DNA of 64,000 nt from NCBI RefSeq assembly GCF_000022205.1, contig NC_012029.1:62001-126000 (forward strand). The letters run 5' to 3'. The position numbers and the translations under genes are program-made. The DNA is from Halorubrum lacusprofundi ATCC 49239. GTDB lineage: Archaea > Halobacteriota > Halobacteria > Halobacteriales > Haloferacaceae. Positions 16,849 through 25,995 of the stretch are shown piece by piece. The notes beneath the pieces are model-generated. The model ran no database searches and had not been told where the DNA came from. It saw only the letters and a list, made by a program, of their open reading frames with translations. How positions within the stretch are numbered: the stretch's first letter is position 1; every line of letters begins with the position of its first letter.

Positions 16849-17385
16849 ATGACGCTGTCGGAGATCGCGGACGGCCTCGAAGTGACCGCGAGCCAGCGCG
16901 ACCGAGGGGTCGCCGTCGCGGACGACACGGAGACCCCGCTCGTCGATCGGCTCGCGGAGCACGCGGACGACCTCCCGTGCACGCCGGAGGCGACGGCGAC
17001 GCTCGTCGACGCCTACACCGCCGGTCGAAGCGTCGGCGACGCTGCCCGCGAGGCCGGCGTGACGCCGATGACGGGCGCGAAGGCGCTCCACCGCTGCGGC
17101 GTCGAGGGGGTCTGCCCGCTCGCGCCGAGCCGCCGTGATGTGGTCCGCGACTGGCTTGACGGTCGACTCGCGCGCAGCGAGGCGATCGCACTCACTGGCG
17201 GCGACGAGGTGGACTTCGCACTGGCGACGTACGTCGAGACCCACGACCCGCTGTCCGCGGTCGCCGAGGCGGTCGACGCCCACGTCGCTGGCTCCGCTCC
17301 GCTCGGCGCCGGTTCCGCCGGCTCCGGAGGAAACGACGCCGACGCGCTCGGCGGTGCGCTCGGGTCGCCCGACGGGCTCCGCTGA
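16849..17385 (+). CDS. Haloarchaeal conserved protein, possible helix-turn-helix
   Basis: A 178-residue soluble protein. Residues about 40-75 (SVGDAAREAGVTPMTGAKALHRCGVEG) look like a helix-turn-helix of the phage-integrase/Hin type, which suggests DNA binding. The rest is helical and acidic with a Gly/Ala tail. A TATA-like GTTTTAAC at 16817-16824 is 28 bases before the ATG at 16849, which is why this start was preferred over the upstream one at 16783. It is divergent from tfb and convergent with the ParA-like gene. No function known to me. Confidence 0.75.
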   Translation: MTLSEIADGLEVTASQRDRGVAVADDTETPLVDRLAEHADDLPCTPEATATLVDAYTAGRSVGDAAREAGVTPMTGAKALHRCGVEGVCPLAPSRRDVVRDWLDGRLARSEAIALTGGDEVDFALATYVETHDPLSAVAEAVDAHVAGSAPLGAGSAGSGGNDADALGGALGSPDGLR

Positions 17386-17413
17386 GCGGCGCGGCGCTTT
17401 CGCTCGCTTTTGC

Positions 17414-18205
17414 TCAGGACCGCAGCCGATCGACCAGTCCGGGCTCCTCGAACTCGATCCCGACCGTCGCGTCGAAGGCGTCCTCGAACGCCGCCGTGAC
17501 GGCGCGCGCGTACGCCCCGCTTCCTGTCGCCGCCGTCGGTGCGCTCGCGACCGCGGGATCGGTCGGAGGGAGGCGGACGTTCGCGTCGTTCTCGGTCTCG
17601 TCCCCGTCGGCGTTCCGCGCCACCGCGATCGACCGGTCCAATCCACCGCCCACGTCGGCGATCCGGCCGCGGAGTCGCTGGAGGGCGTCGCGCCCGTGTG
17701 TCGTTGCCGGGAATACCGCCGCCGTCCGGTCGGCGGTCGTGACCCCCGCGACCGCCTCGTTCGAGCCCACGGGCGCGGCGTCGACGATCACGGCGTCGTA
17801 GCTCGTCGCCGCCTCGTCGATCCGTCGCTCCAGCTTCCGGGCCGCCTCCGCGGTCTTCGCCCGTGCGACGCGCTCGAAGGGTGCACGAGCCGGGATCACG
17901 TCGGCGCGGCCGGGGAGGTCCGGGGCGTTGCCGCCGCTGCTGTCGCCGCCGGTGCCTCCGTCTCCCAGCGCGATCGGGTACGTCCCCGCCGACAGCGACG
18001 CGCCGGTCTCGTCGGTGACGAGCGTCGTGAGGTCCGTCCCGATCCGGCCCGACACGTACTCGGAGAGCCCCTGCGTCGTGAACGCGGCGTCGACGACGGC
18101 CACGTCGCGGCCGTCTCGCGCACCGAGCGCCGCCAGTTCGACCGCGGTTCGCGTCGTTCCCGCGCCGCCGGTCGCCCCGACGAGCGCGAGCGTCGTCGCG
18201 TGCAT
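17414..18205 (-). CDS. ParA/MinD-like P-loop ATPase
   Basis: A 263-residue protein that starts LALVGATGGAGTTRTAVELA: a deviant Walker A (GGAGTTRT) of the ParA/MinD/Soj kind, although the usual second lysine (GKGGxGKT) is replaced. A switch I-like VAVVDAAF follows at about 36-43 and VIVDAAP at about 140-146. No ParB-like partner is nearby, so a partition role is uncertain; similar haloarchaeal orphan proteins are common. The ATG at 18205 is preferred because a TATA box (18227-18236, CTTAAAAACC on the minus strand) is 27 bases upstream, while the longer frame to 18430 has shadow composition. Confidence 0.78.
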   Translation of the reverse strand: MHATTLALVGATGGAGTTRTAVELAALGARDGRDVAVVDAAFTTQGLSEYVSGRIGTDLTTLVTDETGASLSAGTYPIALGDGGTGGDSSGGNAPDLPGRADVIPARAPFERVARAKTAEAARKLERRIDEAATSYDAVIVDAAPVGSNEAVAGVTTADRTAAVFPATTHGRDALQRLRGRIADVGGGLDRSIAVARNADGDETENDANVRLPPTDPAVASAPTAATGSGAYARAVTAAFEDAFDATVGIEFEEPGLVDRLRS

Positions 18206-18263
18206 GCCACCCGCTTCTCGCCGTTCGGTTTTTAAGCGCCGCGAAGTCCCGTGGTCACGCGCC

Positions 18264-18695
18264 TCACTCGTCGATCGCTGCCGCCACGTCGTCGGCGATC
18301 GCGTCCAACTCCTCCTCGGACAGGTCGGGGCGCTTGCCGCCGACCGCGTGGAGCGGCGCGCCGCCGTCGCCCTCGAACCGCGGAATGACGTGAACGTGGA
18401 CGTGCGGAACCTCCTGTCCCGCCGCCTCACCGTCGTTAATTCCGACGTTGGCGCCCTCGGCGTCGACGGCGGCCTGCACTCGCGGCGTGAGCTCCGTCAC
18501 GGCCGCGAAGAGGTCGCTCGCGAGGTCGTCGTCGAGGTCCCCGACGTGTTGTGCGTGCGCTTTGGGTATCACGAGCGTGTGCCCCGGTGCGAGCGGGTTG
18601 GCGTCGAGGAACGCCAGCACGTCGTCGGTCTCGTGGACAGTTCGGGCCGGAATGTCGCCGTCGACGATCGAACAGAAGATGCAGTCTGCGGACAT
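18264..18695 (-). CDS. HIT-family nucleotide hydrolase
   Basis: A 143-residue cytosolic histidine triad protein. CIFCSIVDGDIPA at 4-17 contains the N-terminal zinc-type cysteines, and the triad HVHVHVIPRF lies at about 98-107. The family hydrolyses or transfers nucleoside monophosphates (Hint-like adenosine 5'-phosphoramidase). The ATG at 18695 (MSADCIFC) matches the normal family start; a longer frame begins at 18725. Together with the ParA-like gene and RNase Z it lies on the same strand. Confidence 0.92.
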   Translation of the reverse strand: MSADCIFCSIVDGDIPARTVHETDDVLAFLDANPLAPGHTLVIPKAHAQHVGDLDDDLASDLFAAVTELTPRVQAAVDAEGANVGINDGEAAGQEVPHVHVHVIPRFEGDGGAPLHAVGGKRPDLSEEELDAIADDVAAAIDE

Positions 18696-18774
18696 ACGCG
18701 AGGAGTCGTCGCGGCGACCCATCAAGGTTTCCCGGAGCGCGGCGCGGGCGTCGGTCGCGGGCGCGGTGCTCCCC

Positions 18775-19707
18775 CTACTCGTCCGCGTCGGGGAACGGCA
18801 CCTCGATCAGGTCGCCGTCGTCGGGGAGGAGACACTCGCCGTCGAACGCCTCCCGCGCCTCGCGGCGGATCGGCGAGGCGTCGGCGGCGTACCGCGAGGA
18901 GATATGGACCAGCGCGAGCCGCTTCGCGCCGGCGCGCTCGGCGACCGACCCGGCCTCTCGACCGGTCGAGTGGGCCGTGTCGCGGGCGCGGTCCTCCATG
19001 TCGTCGGCGAAGGTGGCGTCGTGGACGAGCAGGTCGGCGTCCTCCGCGACTGCGACGGTCCCCTCTCGCGGACGGGTGTCGGCGGTGTAGACGAACTTTC
19101 GCCCGGGACGCGGCGGCCCCACTACCTGATCGGGCTCGACGATCGACCCGTCCTCGGCTTCGACGGGTTCGCCCTCGTGGAGCCGGCCGAACTTCGGGCC
19201 GACGGGCACGCCCAACTCCTCGGCCTTCGGGCGGTCGAACCGGCCGGGACGGTCGTCCTCTTCGAGGACGTACCCCTGCGACTTCGTCCGGTGGACCGTC
19301 TCGAACGCGCGGACTTCGTAGCCGTCGGCGTCGAGCGCGACTTCGCCCGGGGCGACGGACTCGATCCGAATCTGAAACGCGGGGTCGTGACCGACCGCGT
19401 GGACCAAATCGTGGAGGTCGTCTTCGGTCCCCGGCGGGCAGTGGATCGTCAGGGGCTCCGCCCGGTCGTTGAACCCGAGCGTCTGGACCAGTCCCGGAAT
19501 CCCGAGAACGTGGTCGCCGTGGAGGTGCGAGACGAACAGGTGGTCGATCCCGAAACCGGTTCCGAACCGCATCATGCCGCGCTGCGTGCCCTCTCCGCAG
19601 TCGAACAGCAGGCGGTCGCCCTCGCGGTTGACGAACAGTGCGCTCGGCGCGCGCTCGGTGGTCGGAACGGCGCCGCCCGTCCCGAGGAAGGTGACGCGAA
19701 GGGACAT
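18775..19707 (-). CDS. rnz: Ribonuclease Z (tRNA 3' endonuclease)
   Basis: A 310-residue metallo-beta-lactamase-fold enzyme that cuts tRNA precursors after the discriminator base. It starts with the family signature VTFLGTGGAVPTTERAPSA; the metal site HLHGDH is at about 61-66, with further ligands in VHAVGHDP/ADTRP (about 210-214) and LVHISSRY (about 265-272). The length is that of the short (ELAC1-type) enzymes. A minus-strand TATA-like TTTACAAATG at about 19728-19738 is 26 bases before the start. Confidence 0.93.
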   Translation of the reverse strand: MSLRVTFLGTGGAVPTTERAPSALFVNREGDRLLFDCGEGTQRGMMRFGTGFGIDHLFVSHLHGDHVLGIPGLVQTLGFNDRAEPLTIHCPPGTEDDLHDLVHAVGHDPAFQIRIESVAPGEVALDADGYEVRAFETVHRTKSQGYVLEEDDRPGRFDRPKAEELGVPVGPKFGRLHEGEPVEAEDGSIVEPDQVVGPPRPGRKFVYTADTRPREGTVAVAEDADLLVHDATFADDMEDRARDTAHSTGREAGSVAERAGAKRLALVHISSRYAADASPIRREAREAFDGECLLPDDGDLIEVPFPDADE

Positions 19708-19801
19708 GTCCAGCTATCGGAGCGGCATTTGTAAACCGGTATCGATGACGCTGCCGGTCGACACGCCCCGCCAGCGACACCGACATGTGCCCGCCGCCCC
19801 G

Positions 19802-20095
19802 ATGACGACCGTGCACGACTCGATCGCCGCGCTGGTCGAACAGGAGGGATGGCGCGCCGAAGGTGACGCGGCGCGCGTCCACTACGACGGTGGGGGCGAC
19901 CGGTTCGCGGTTGAGTTCTACGCGAACGCCGAGCGCGTTCTCTACTGGACGGTGCCGTCTGCCGAATCCGATGCGACCGCCGCCACAGCCGCCCCTGTTC
20001 CCCGCGAGCAGGTCCCCGACCCGCTCCGGCGGCGCATCCGCGAGGACCTCGACGCCGCCGGCGTCGACCCCGACGTGGAGCGTCGCGAGGTCTGA
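19802..20095 (+). CDS. Small conserved haloarchaeal protein
   Basis: A 97-residue acidic protein with an alpha-beta pattern: HDSIAALVEQEGWRAEG, then FAVEFYANAERVLYWTVPS (about 35-53), then an acidic C-terminal helix. I recall similar small proteins next to rnz in haloarchaea but no function. The ATG at 19802 (MTTVHDSIA) is chosen on composition; another in-frame ATG at 19745 would overlap the divergent rnz promoter. Confidence 0.7.
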   Translation: MTTVHDSIAALVEQEGWRAEGDAARVHYDGGGDRFAVEFYANAERVLYWTVPSAESDATAATAAPVPREQVPDPLRRRIREDLDAAGVDPDVERREV

Positions 20096-20259
20096 TCTCG
20101 CGTCCGGGCTCGCGACCAGTTTGTCCCCTCCCGTTCCGTCTCCGTTCGTTTCGCTCTATCCTCTGATCACCCGTTCCAGCGCCCGTTACCGGAGATTTCC
20201 GCCGATATGTTTCGGTTCGAAGGAAACCTATTTGCCGCACGATACGATATGGAACGATA

Positions 20260-22206
20260 ATGAGTAGCGCCGAATGGGAGGACGACGACCCCTTCGAGGA
20301 ACAGCGGGACAAGATCGAGAACCCGATGAAACGACTGTTCCTCGCGTACGGTCGCGACTACCTCCCGCAGGTCTCCGTCGGTATCTTCGCCAGCGTCTTC
20401 GCGCGGCTCCTCGACCTCCTCCCGCCGCTCATGCTCGGGATCGCCATCGACGCCGTGTTCTACGAGGACGCGCTGTTCAGCGAGCAGATCCCGCTCGTGA
20501 TCCTCCCCGACGCGTGGCTCCCGACGGGACAGACCGAACAGTTCTGGTTCACTATCGCCGTCATCGGGGCCGCGTTCGGTATCGGGGCCGGCTTCCACTG
20601 GATCCGGAACTGGGGGTTCAACGCCTTCGCGCAGAACATCCAGCACGACGTTCGGACCGACACCTACGACAAGATGCAGCGGCTCAACATGGAGTTCTTC
20701 TCCGACAAGCAGACGGGGGAGATGATGTCCATTCTCTCGAACGACGTGAACCGGCTCGAACGATTCTTAAACGACGGAATGAACTCGCTGTTCCGCCTCT
20801 CCGTGATGGTCGTCGGGATCGGCGTGCTGCTGTTCTGGATAAACTGGCAGCTCGCGTTGGTCGCGCTCCTCCCGGTCCCGATCATCGGCGGATTCACCTA
20901 TCTGTTCATCAAGATCATCCAGCCGAAGTACGCTGAGGTGCGCTCGTCGGTCGGGAAGATGAACTCTCGGCTGGAGAACAACCTCGGCGGCATTCAGGTG
21001 ATCAAGTCGTCGAACACCGAACCGTACGAGTCCGACCGCGTCGACGACGTCTCGATGGACTACTTCGACGCCAACTGGGACGCGATCACGACCCGGATCA
21101 AGTTCTTCCCGGCGCTCCGCGTGCTCGCCGGTATCGGCTTCGTGCTCACGTTTGTCATCGGTGGGCTCTGGGTGTTTCAGGACACTCCGCCGGGCCCGTT
21201 CACCGGCGACCTCTCGGTCGGGATGTTCGTCGTCTTCATCCTCTACACCCAGCGGTTCATCTGGCCGATGGCGCAGTTCGGGCAGATCATCAACATGTAC
21301 CAGCGCGCCCGCGCCTCCTCCGCGCGGATCTTCGGGCTGATGGACGAGCCGTCGCGACTCGCCGAGGACCCCGACGCCGAGGATCTGACCGTCGGCGACG
21401 GCGACGTGGTCTACGACGACGTGAGCTTCGGCTACGACGAGGAGACCATCGTCTCCGACATCGACTTCGCGGTCGAGGGCGGCGAGACGCTCGCCCTCGT
21501 CGGTCCGACCGGTGCCGGGAAATCGACGGTCCTCAAGCTGCTGCTCCGGATGTACGATGTCGATGAGGGATCGATCCGGATCGACGGGCAGGACGTGCGC
21601 GACGTGACGCTCAAATCGCTCCGCCGCTCGATCGGCTACGTCGGGCAGTCGTCGTACCTCTTCTACGGCACCATCCGCGAGAACATCACCTACGGCACCT
21701 TCGAGGCGACCGACGAGGAGGTCCGCGAGGCTGCGGAGGCCGCGGAGGCCCACGAGTTCATCAAGAACCTCCCGGAGGGCTACGACACCATGGTCGGCGA
21801 GCGCGGCGTGAAGCTCTCCGGCGGGCAGCGCCAGCGCGTCACCATCGCGCGAGCGGTGCTGAAGGACCCGGACCTCCTCATCCTCGACGAGGCGACCTCG
21901 GACGTGGACACCGAGACGGAGATGCTGATCCAGCGCTCGCTCGACCGGCTCACCGCCGACCGTACCACGTTCGCGATCGCGCACCGCCTCTCGACGATCA
22001 AAGACGCCGACACCATCCTCGTGTTAGAGGGCGGCGAGATCGCCGAGCGCGGCACCCACGACGAGCTGTTAGACAACAGCGGACTGTACGCGCATCTCTG
22101 GGGCGTGCAGGCCGGCGAGATCGACGAACTGCCACAGGAGTTCATCGACCGCGCGCAGGAGCGCACTGCGCGCCTGGTCGAGGACGCCGAGAGCGACGAC
22201 GACTGA
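20260..22206 (+). CDS. ABC exporter, fused membrane and ATPase domains
   Basis: A 648-residue half-transporter of the MsbA/MDR type that works as a homodimer. Residues about 45-350 form the six-helix transmembrane domain. The ATPase domain (about 385-620) has Walker A GPTGAGKST (about 418-426), signature LSGGQRQR (about 523-530), Walker B LLILDEATSD (about 542-551) and the H-loop AIAHRL. Haloarchaeal members have an N-terminal acidic stretch as here. Substrate unknown (lipid or drug). A TATA-like CCTATTTG at 20226-20233 is about 29 bases before the ATG. Confidence 0.93.
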   Translation: MSSAEWEDDDPFEEQRDKIENPMKRLFLAYGRDYLPQVSVGIFASVFARLLDLLPPLMLGIAIDAVFYEDALFSEQIPLVILPDAWLPTGQTEQFWFTIAVIGAAFGIGAGFHWIRNWGFNAFAQNIQHDVRTDTYDKMQRLNMEFFSDKQTGEMMSILSNDVNRLERFLNDGMNSLFRLSVMVVGIGVLLFWINWQLALVALLPVPIIGGFTYLFIKIIQPKYAEVRSSVGKMNSRLENNLGGIQVIKSSNTEPYESDRVDDVSMDYFDANWDAITTRIKFFPALRVLAGIGFVLTFVIGGLWVFQDTPPGPFTGDLSVGMFVVFILYTQRFIWPMAQFGQIINMYQRARASSARIFGLMDEPSRLAEDPDAEDLTVGDGDVVYDDVSFGYDEETIVSDIDFAVEGGETLALVGPTGAGKSTVLKLLLRMYDVDEGSIRIDGQDVRDVTLKSLRRSIGYVGQSSYLFYGTIRENITYGTFEATDEEVREAAEAAEAHEFIKNLPEGYDTMVGERGVKLSGGQRQRVTIARAVLKDPDLLILDEATSDVDTETEMLIQRSLDRLTADRTTFAIAHRLSTIKDADTILVLEGGEIAERGTHDELLDNSGLYAHLWGVQAGEIDELPQEFIDRAQERTARLVEDAESDDD

Positions 22207-22224
22207 GGTGTCGAGCGCAGCGGA

Positions 22225-22566
22225 CTACTCAGACAGCTGGCTCCAGTCGCCGGTCCCGTCGATCTCCGACGCGTCGCGCCCCTCGCTCTCCGCCGGGTCG
22301 CCGTGATACCCGACCACTGCGTCGTCGTTGAGTCCGCTCAGAACTGCCTCTCTGACCTCCCACGGCTCGGCGAACGTCGTCGCCTCGCACTCCTGAAGCA
22401 CCGACTCCAGCCGCTGTTCGCCCGCCGCGGTCTCCAGTTCGAACCCCCCGTACTGTTCGATCAGCTCCGAGACTGACACCGGATACTGGTGTTCGCGGAG
22501 CGCCGGTTTCAGCGGTCCGAACGTCACCCCGTACGCCCGTGCTGGATCCTCCTTGTCGTTGTCCAT
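22225..22566 (-). CDS. DUF5789-like small protein
   Basis: A 113-residue acidic protein beginning MDNDKEDPARAYGV, with LREHQYPVSVSELIEQYG in the centre (about 24-41) and a predicted helix-rich tail. I recall this pattern as the haloarchaeal DUF5789 family, whose function is unknown. The ATG at 22566 was taken over the longer frame to 22806, which would overlap the divergent creatininase-family gene. Confidence 0.75.
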   Translation of the reverse strand: MDNDKEDPARAYGVTFGPLKPALREHQYPVSVSELIEQYGGFELETAAGEQRLESVLQECEATTFAEPWEVREAVLSGLNDDAVVGYHGDPAESEGRDASEIDGTGDWSQLSE

Positions 22567-22684
22567 AGCTCGTCTCTCATCGCCCGTCGGATTAATTCCC
22601 TCGCTCGGCCTGAGCGCGTTTGATCCATCTCCCGAACCGACTGCGGACCGTCGCCTATACGACGCGTCCCGTCGACGAACCGGT

Positions 22685-23434
22685 ATGCGACTCGCGGACG
22701 CCACCTGGACCGACGTGCGTGACGCCGACATCGACGTCGCGTTCGTCCCCGTCGGCAGCACCGAACAGCACGGCCCGCACGCGCCGCTCGGGACCGACAC
22801 GCTCAACGCGGTCGCGGTCGCGGAGGCGGGCGCGGCGGCCTACGAGGCGGTGGAGACCGAATCGTCCGCCGACGTTGTCGTTACCCCGCCGATTCCCGTC
22901 GGCGTCGCCGAGGAGCACCGCGCGTTCGACGGGACGATGTGGATATCGCCGGACACGTTCCGGGCGTACGTCCGCGAGGCGGCCGAATCGCTGCCACACC
23001 ACGGGATCGACCGAGTGGTGTTCGTCAACGGACACGGCGGGAACGTGGAGGCGCTCGCAGAGGTCGCCCGCCGGTTCTCGCGGGACGACGGTCACGACGG
23101 TTACGCGGTCGCGTTCACCTGGTTCGAGGCGGTCGGCGAGCACGCCGGCGACATGGGCCACGCCGGCCCGCTGGAGACGGCGTTGTTGCGCGCGACGAAT
23201 CCCGACCTCGTCCGAGAGGACCGGATCGAGGCCGCCCGCGAGGGGGCGGCCGACCGCTGGGGTGAGTGGGTCTCTGGCGTGAACCTCGCGCACGACTCCG
23301 ACGAGTTCAGCGACAACGGCGTGGTCGGCGACCCGACCGCGGGCGACGCCGAGCGCGGTGAAGTCCTGTTGGACCTCGCGAGCGACGCGCTCGCGGAACT
23401 GACGGCGGCTGTCGTCGATCGGAAGTCCGTTTAA
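22685..23434 (+). CDS. Creatininase-family amidohydrolase, likely ArfB-type deformylase
   Basis: A 249-residue enzyme with the creatininase metal site: GSTEQHGPHAPLGTDT at 25-40 (Glu, His and Asp ligands), NGHGGN at about 118-123 and a Glu in GHAGPLETAL at about 161-170. In archaea this family includes ArfB, the deformylase that acts after GTP cyclohydrolase III in riboflavin and F420 synthesis, which is the most likely role here. Creatininase itself is not expected in this organism. The start at 22685 (MRLADATW) is the normal family start. Confidence 0.85.
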   Translation: MRLADATWTDVRDADIDVAFVPVGSTEQHGPHAPLGTDTLNAVAVAEAGAAAYEAVETESSADVVVTPPIPVGVAEEHRAFDGTMWISPDTFRAYVREAAESLPHHGIDRVVFVNGHGGNVEALAEVARRFSRDDGHDGYAVAFTWFEAVGEHAGDMGHAGPLETALLRATNPDLVREDRIEAAREGAADRWGEWVSGVNLAHDSDEFSDNGVVGDPTAGDAERGEVLLDLASDALAELTAAVVDRKSV

Positions 23435-23460
23435 AAGGGACGGGGAGACGACGAGCGCGG

Positions 23461-23904
23461 CTACTCCTCGTCTTCCCCGTCCTCGTCGTCTTCGCTCTCG
23501 TCGTCGCCCGCCTCCGCCGCGTCCTGCAGCGCGCCGCGGATCGCGGGCACGGTGCCGGTGAGCGAGGCGACCTCCTCGGCGGCGGCCTCGATGTCGGCGA
23601 CGAGCGACTCCAGCGCTTCGATCTCCGCTTTTAAATCGTCGGCGTCCTCGAAGGCGTCGGCGCGCTCGCCGAGGACGTACGCCTTCTTCGCCGAGCGGAC
23701 ACTGTCGACCGCATCGCCGACATCCAGCGCCGACTTCAGCCCATTGAGCGCGCCGAGCACGTTGTCCGCGTCCGTCTCCCACACCGCATCGGCGTCAGGA
23801 AGCTCCGCGCGGGCGGCCTGCAGGTGCTCTTCGACCTCGGCACGGGTTTCCTCGGCGGCCTCGCCGAACAGGTCGTCGTCGTCGTCGAACGTGGACTGAC
23901 TCAT
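23461..23904 (-). CDS. Acidic helical haloarchaeal protein (DUF5790-like)
   Basis: The 147-residue product is mostly helical and very acidic, starting MSQSTFDDDDDLFGEAAEE and ending in a run of Asp and Glu. It contains heptad-like Leu/Ala patterns over residues about 15-120 and so may form a coiled coil or helical bundle. I recall it as DUF5790, a family without known function. The reading frame is convergent with the creatininase-family gene. Confidence 0.78.
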   Translation of the reverse strand: MSQSTFDDDDDLFGEAAEETRAEVEEHLQAARAELPDADAVWETDADNVLGALNGLKSALDVGDAVDSVRSAKKAYVLGERADAFEDADDLKAEIEALESLVADIEAAAEEVASLTGTVPAIRGALQDAAEAGDDESEDDEDGEDEE

Positions 23905-24043
23905 ACCCGAGTCGTCGTGCCGACACCTTTTAAAAGCGCGCCCGAAAGCGGAAGTAAAATCCGAGACGACGAGGCGTCTGCGGTCCGGTTCGGTGCGACC
24001 GGGCGTTCAGTTCCGCTCGGCGGGGATTCGGGTCCGCGGTCGC

Positions 24044-24211
24044 TCACAGTCGACCGACGAGTTCCAGCGTGAACAGGCCGATCAGCAGACCGAGTACACC
24101 GGCCAGCAGTGCGAGCGTCCGAAGCCACTGTTCCACCCGTTTGCCGCTCGGTGTCGCGGCGAGGAGCGCGGGCCGTCCGGGGCGCTTGGGTTCGGTGTCG
24201 GTCACGGTCAC
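24044..24211 (-). CDS. 55-residue single-span membrane protein
   Basis: A frame starting GTG at 24211 (VTVTDTEPKRPGRP) encodes a short basic, proline-rich cytoplasmic tail followed by one hydrophobic helix of about 22 residues (LALLAGVLGLLIGLFTLEL) near the C-terminus, ending at TGA 24044-24046. A second in-frame GTG lies two codons on. Basic-inside orientation is clear. No family assigned. TATA-like CTATAC is near 24252. Confidence 0.6.
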   Translation of the reverse strand: MTVTDTEPKRPGRPALLAATPSGKRVEQWLRTLALLAGVLGLLIGLFTLELVGRL

Positions 24212-24331
24212 AGGATCGGCGCCACATCACGTGAAACCGACTATGAGGGTCGTATAGCCGGTTTGACTGGTCTGTACGGCTATATAGCACCGCGAGGTCG
24301 GCGTCGGCTCAGCGTCGATTCCGCGAGGGGC

Positions 24332-25138
24332 TCACTCGTGATTCCACGGCGCTTCCTCGAAGTCGACGATCCGTTCGCCGCGATCGAGCGTGTCGATTCG
24401 GCCGATCTCATCGGCGGTCAGGTCGATCTCGCGGGCAGCCCAGTTGGCCTCGACGTGATCGAAGTCGGCCGCCTTCGGGATCGGGGCGACGCGATCCTTC
24501 GAGAGCAGCCACGCGAGGCTCACCTGCGCCGGGCTCGCGTCGTGGGCCGCCGCGATCTCCTGAAGCACGTCCACGTCGGCGACGCGGTTGCGTGCGATCG
24601 GCGAGTAGGCGACGAGCCAGTGGTCGTGCTCGGCCGCGCGTTCGCGCAGCTTCTCCTGCTGGAGCAGCGGGTGACACTCCACCTGATGCGCGAACACGTC
24701 GTGATCGAGTCGATCGATCGCCTCGTCGAGCTGGTCTGGCTGGAAGTTCGAGAGCCCGATCCGGTCGACGACGCCGTCGTCGACGAGGTCGTCGAGCGCG
24801 GGCAGCGTCTCCTCCGGATCGTAGGTGTTGATCGGCCAGTGGACGTACAGCAGGTCGATCGAGTCGACGCCGAGCCGGTCGCGGCTCACCCTCGCAGTTG
24901 CGGTCGCGTCGTCGTACGAGAGGTTGCCCGTCGAGAGCTTCGTCGCGACGAACAGGTCCTCGCGGCCGACGTCGGTGCGGTCGATCCCCACCGACACCGA
25001 CGCCTCGTTGTCGTATCCCTGTGCCGTGTCGATGTGGCGGTACCCCGTCTCGATCGCGTGCGCGACGCCGCCGACGCACTCCTCGCCGTCGGCCAGCTTG
25101 TACGTCCCGTACCCGAGCCTGTCGAACGTGTTGGACAT
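24332..25138 (-). CDS. Aldo/keto reductase
   Basis: A 268-residue NADPH-dependent TIM-barrel oxidoreductase. Catalytic residues are visible: Asp in GYRHIDTAQGYDNE (about 32-45), Tyr in the same segment, Lys in VATKL (about 65-69) and His in YVHWPIN (about 98-104). The cofactor-binding SLAWLLSKDRVAPIPKA segment is near 205-221. It resembles 2,5-diketo-D-gluconate reductases. Natural substrate unknown. It is divergent from doxX. Confidence 0.92.
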   Translation of the reverse strand: MSNTFDRLGYGTYKLADGEECVGGVAHAIETGYRHIDTAQGYDNEASVSVGIDRTDVGREDLFVATKLSTGNLSYDDATATARVSRDRLGVDSIDLLYVHWPINTYDPEETLPALDDLVDDGVVDRIGLSNFQPDQLDEAIDRLDHDVFAHQVECHPLLQQEKLRERAAEHDHWLVAYSPIARNRVADVDVLQEIAAAHDASPAQVSLAWLLSKDRVAPIPKAADFDHVEANWAAREIDLTADEIGRIDTLDRGERIVDFEEAPWNHE

Positions 25139-25274
25139 ACGTCAGAAGGGTTTGGCAGCCACCTCAACGTACCGGTCAGGTCCGCCGCGGTGGCTGCCGT
25201 CGACGGTTGTTGCCGGGCGTCGCCGGCCGTCGGCGGCCGCGAACTCGACCTTCGCCCCCCCAGAAGTCTGCTCG

Positions 25275-25288
25275 CTATTTATATATAG
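25275..25288 (+). promoter_or_regulatory. TATA box of the doxX gene
   Basis: CTATTTATATATAG lies about 26 bases before the ATG at 25308, so the mRNA is likely leaderless or has a very short leader. A GGAG sequence (25294-25297) is also present before the start. Confidence 0.65.
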
Positions 25289-25307
25289 GCGAGGAGTTGG
25301 GGGACAT

Positions 25308-25862
25308 ATGTCAACACAAGAAGTCGCGCTACGAAGCACGATCGGCGGCGTTTCGGTGGAAGGGAGACTCCACACGCTCAGCGTCTGGTTCATCCTCGCG
25401 CTGCGGCTGATGATCGGACTCGCGTTCTTCCAAAGCGGCCTCGATAAGGTTCTCAGCGGCGAGTTCAGCGCCGTGGGATATCTCCAGAACGCGCCCGCCG
25501 CGAACGGCAGTCCGGCCGCCGGGTTGTTCGCCGCGATGGGCGAGAGCGCGCTGTTCATCGACTTCGTGAACGTCGCGGTGCCGTGGGGTGAGGTCCTCAT
25601 CGGCCTCGGCGTGATTGTCGGGCTCCTCACGCGGCTCGCCGCCTTCTGGGGCGCGTTCATGATGCTCATGTTTTACCTCGGGAACTGGGACATCTCGCAC
25701 GGCTACATCAACGGCGACTTCGCGTACATGCTTGTGTTCCTCTCGGTCGCCGCGTTCGGCGCCGGACGGATCCTCGGACTCGACGCCTACGTCGAGCAGT
25801 ACGAGATCGGCGGTCAGCCCCTCGTCGAGCGGTACCCGTGGACGCGGTACCTTCTCGGGTGA
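25308..25862 (+). CDS. DoxX-family membrane protein
   Basis: A 184-residue protein with four membrane helices (about 28-50, 85-106, 112-132 and 137-157). The signature RLMIGLAFFQSGLDKVLSGEF near residues 33-53 matches DoxX/thiosulfate:quinone oxidoreductase small-subunit relatives. In haloarchaea such proteins are frequent and their role is unknown (quinone-linked electron transfer has been proposed for some). Single-gene transcription unit. Confidence 0.85.
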   Translation: MSTQEVALRSTIGGVSVEGRLHTLSVWFILALRLMIGLAFFQSGLDKVLSGEFSAVGYLQNAPAANGSPAAGLFAAMGESALFIDFVNVAVPWGEVLIGLGVIVGLLTRLAAFWGAFMMLMFYLGNWDISHGYINGDFAYMLVFLSVAAFGAGRILGLDAYVEQYEIGGQPLVERYPWTRYLLG

Positions 25863-25995
25863 GGTGTCGTCCGGTTTCTCGGTGCAGCGTCGCCCGCTCC
25901 CGCGCTGATCGGAGTTCGGCGGCGGAGACCGTTATCAGTCCTAATATTCGGGTGACAGTTATTATGCCGGTCCGATCCGTGGAAATTCGTACATC

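Noticed and set aside
18206-18430. N-terminal extension of the ParA-like protein
   Set aside because: Arg/Ser-rich shadow of the HIT gene; TATA box supports the start at 18205.
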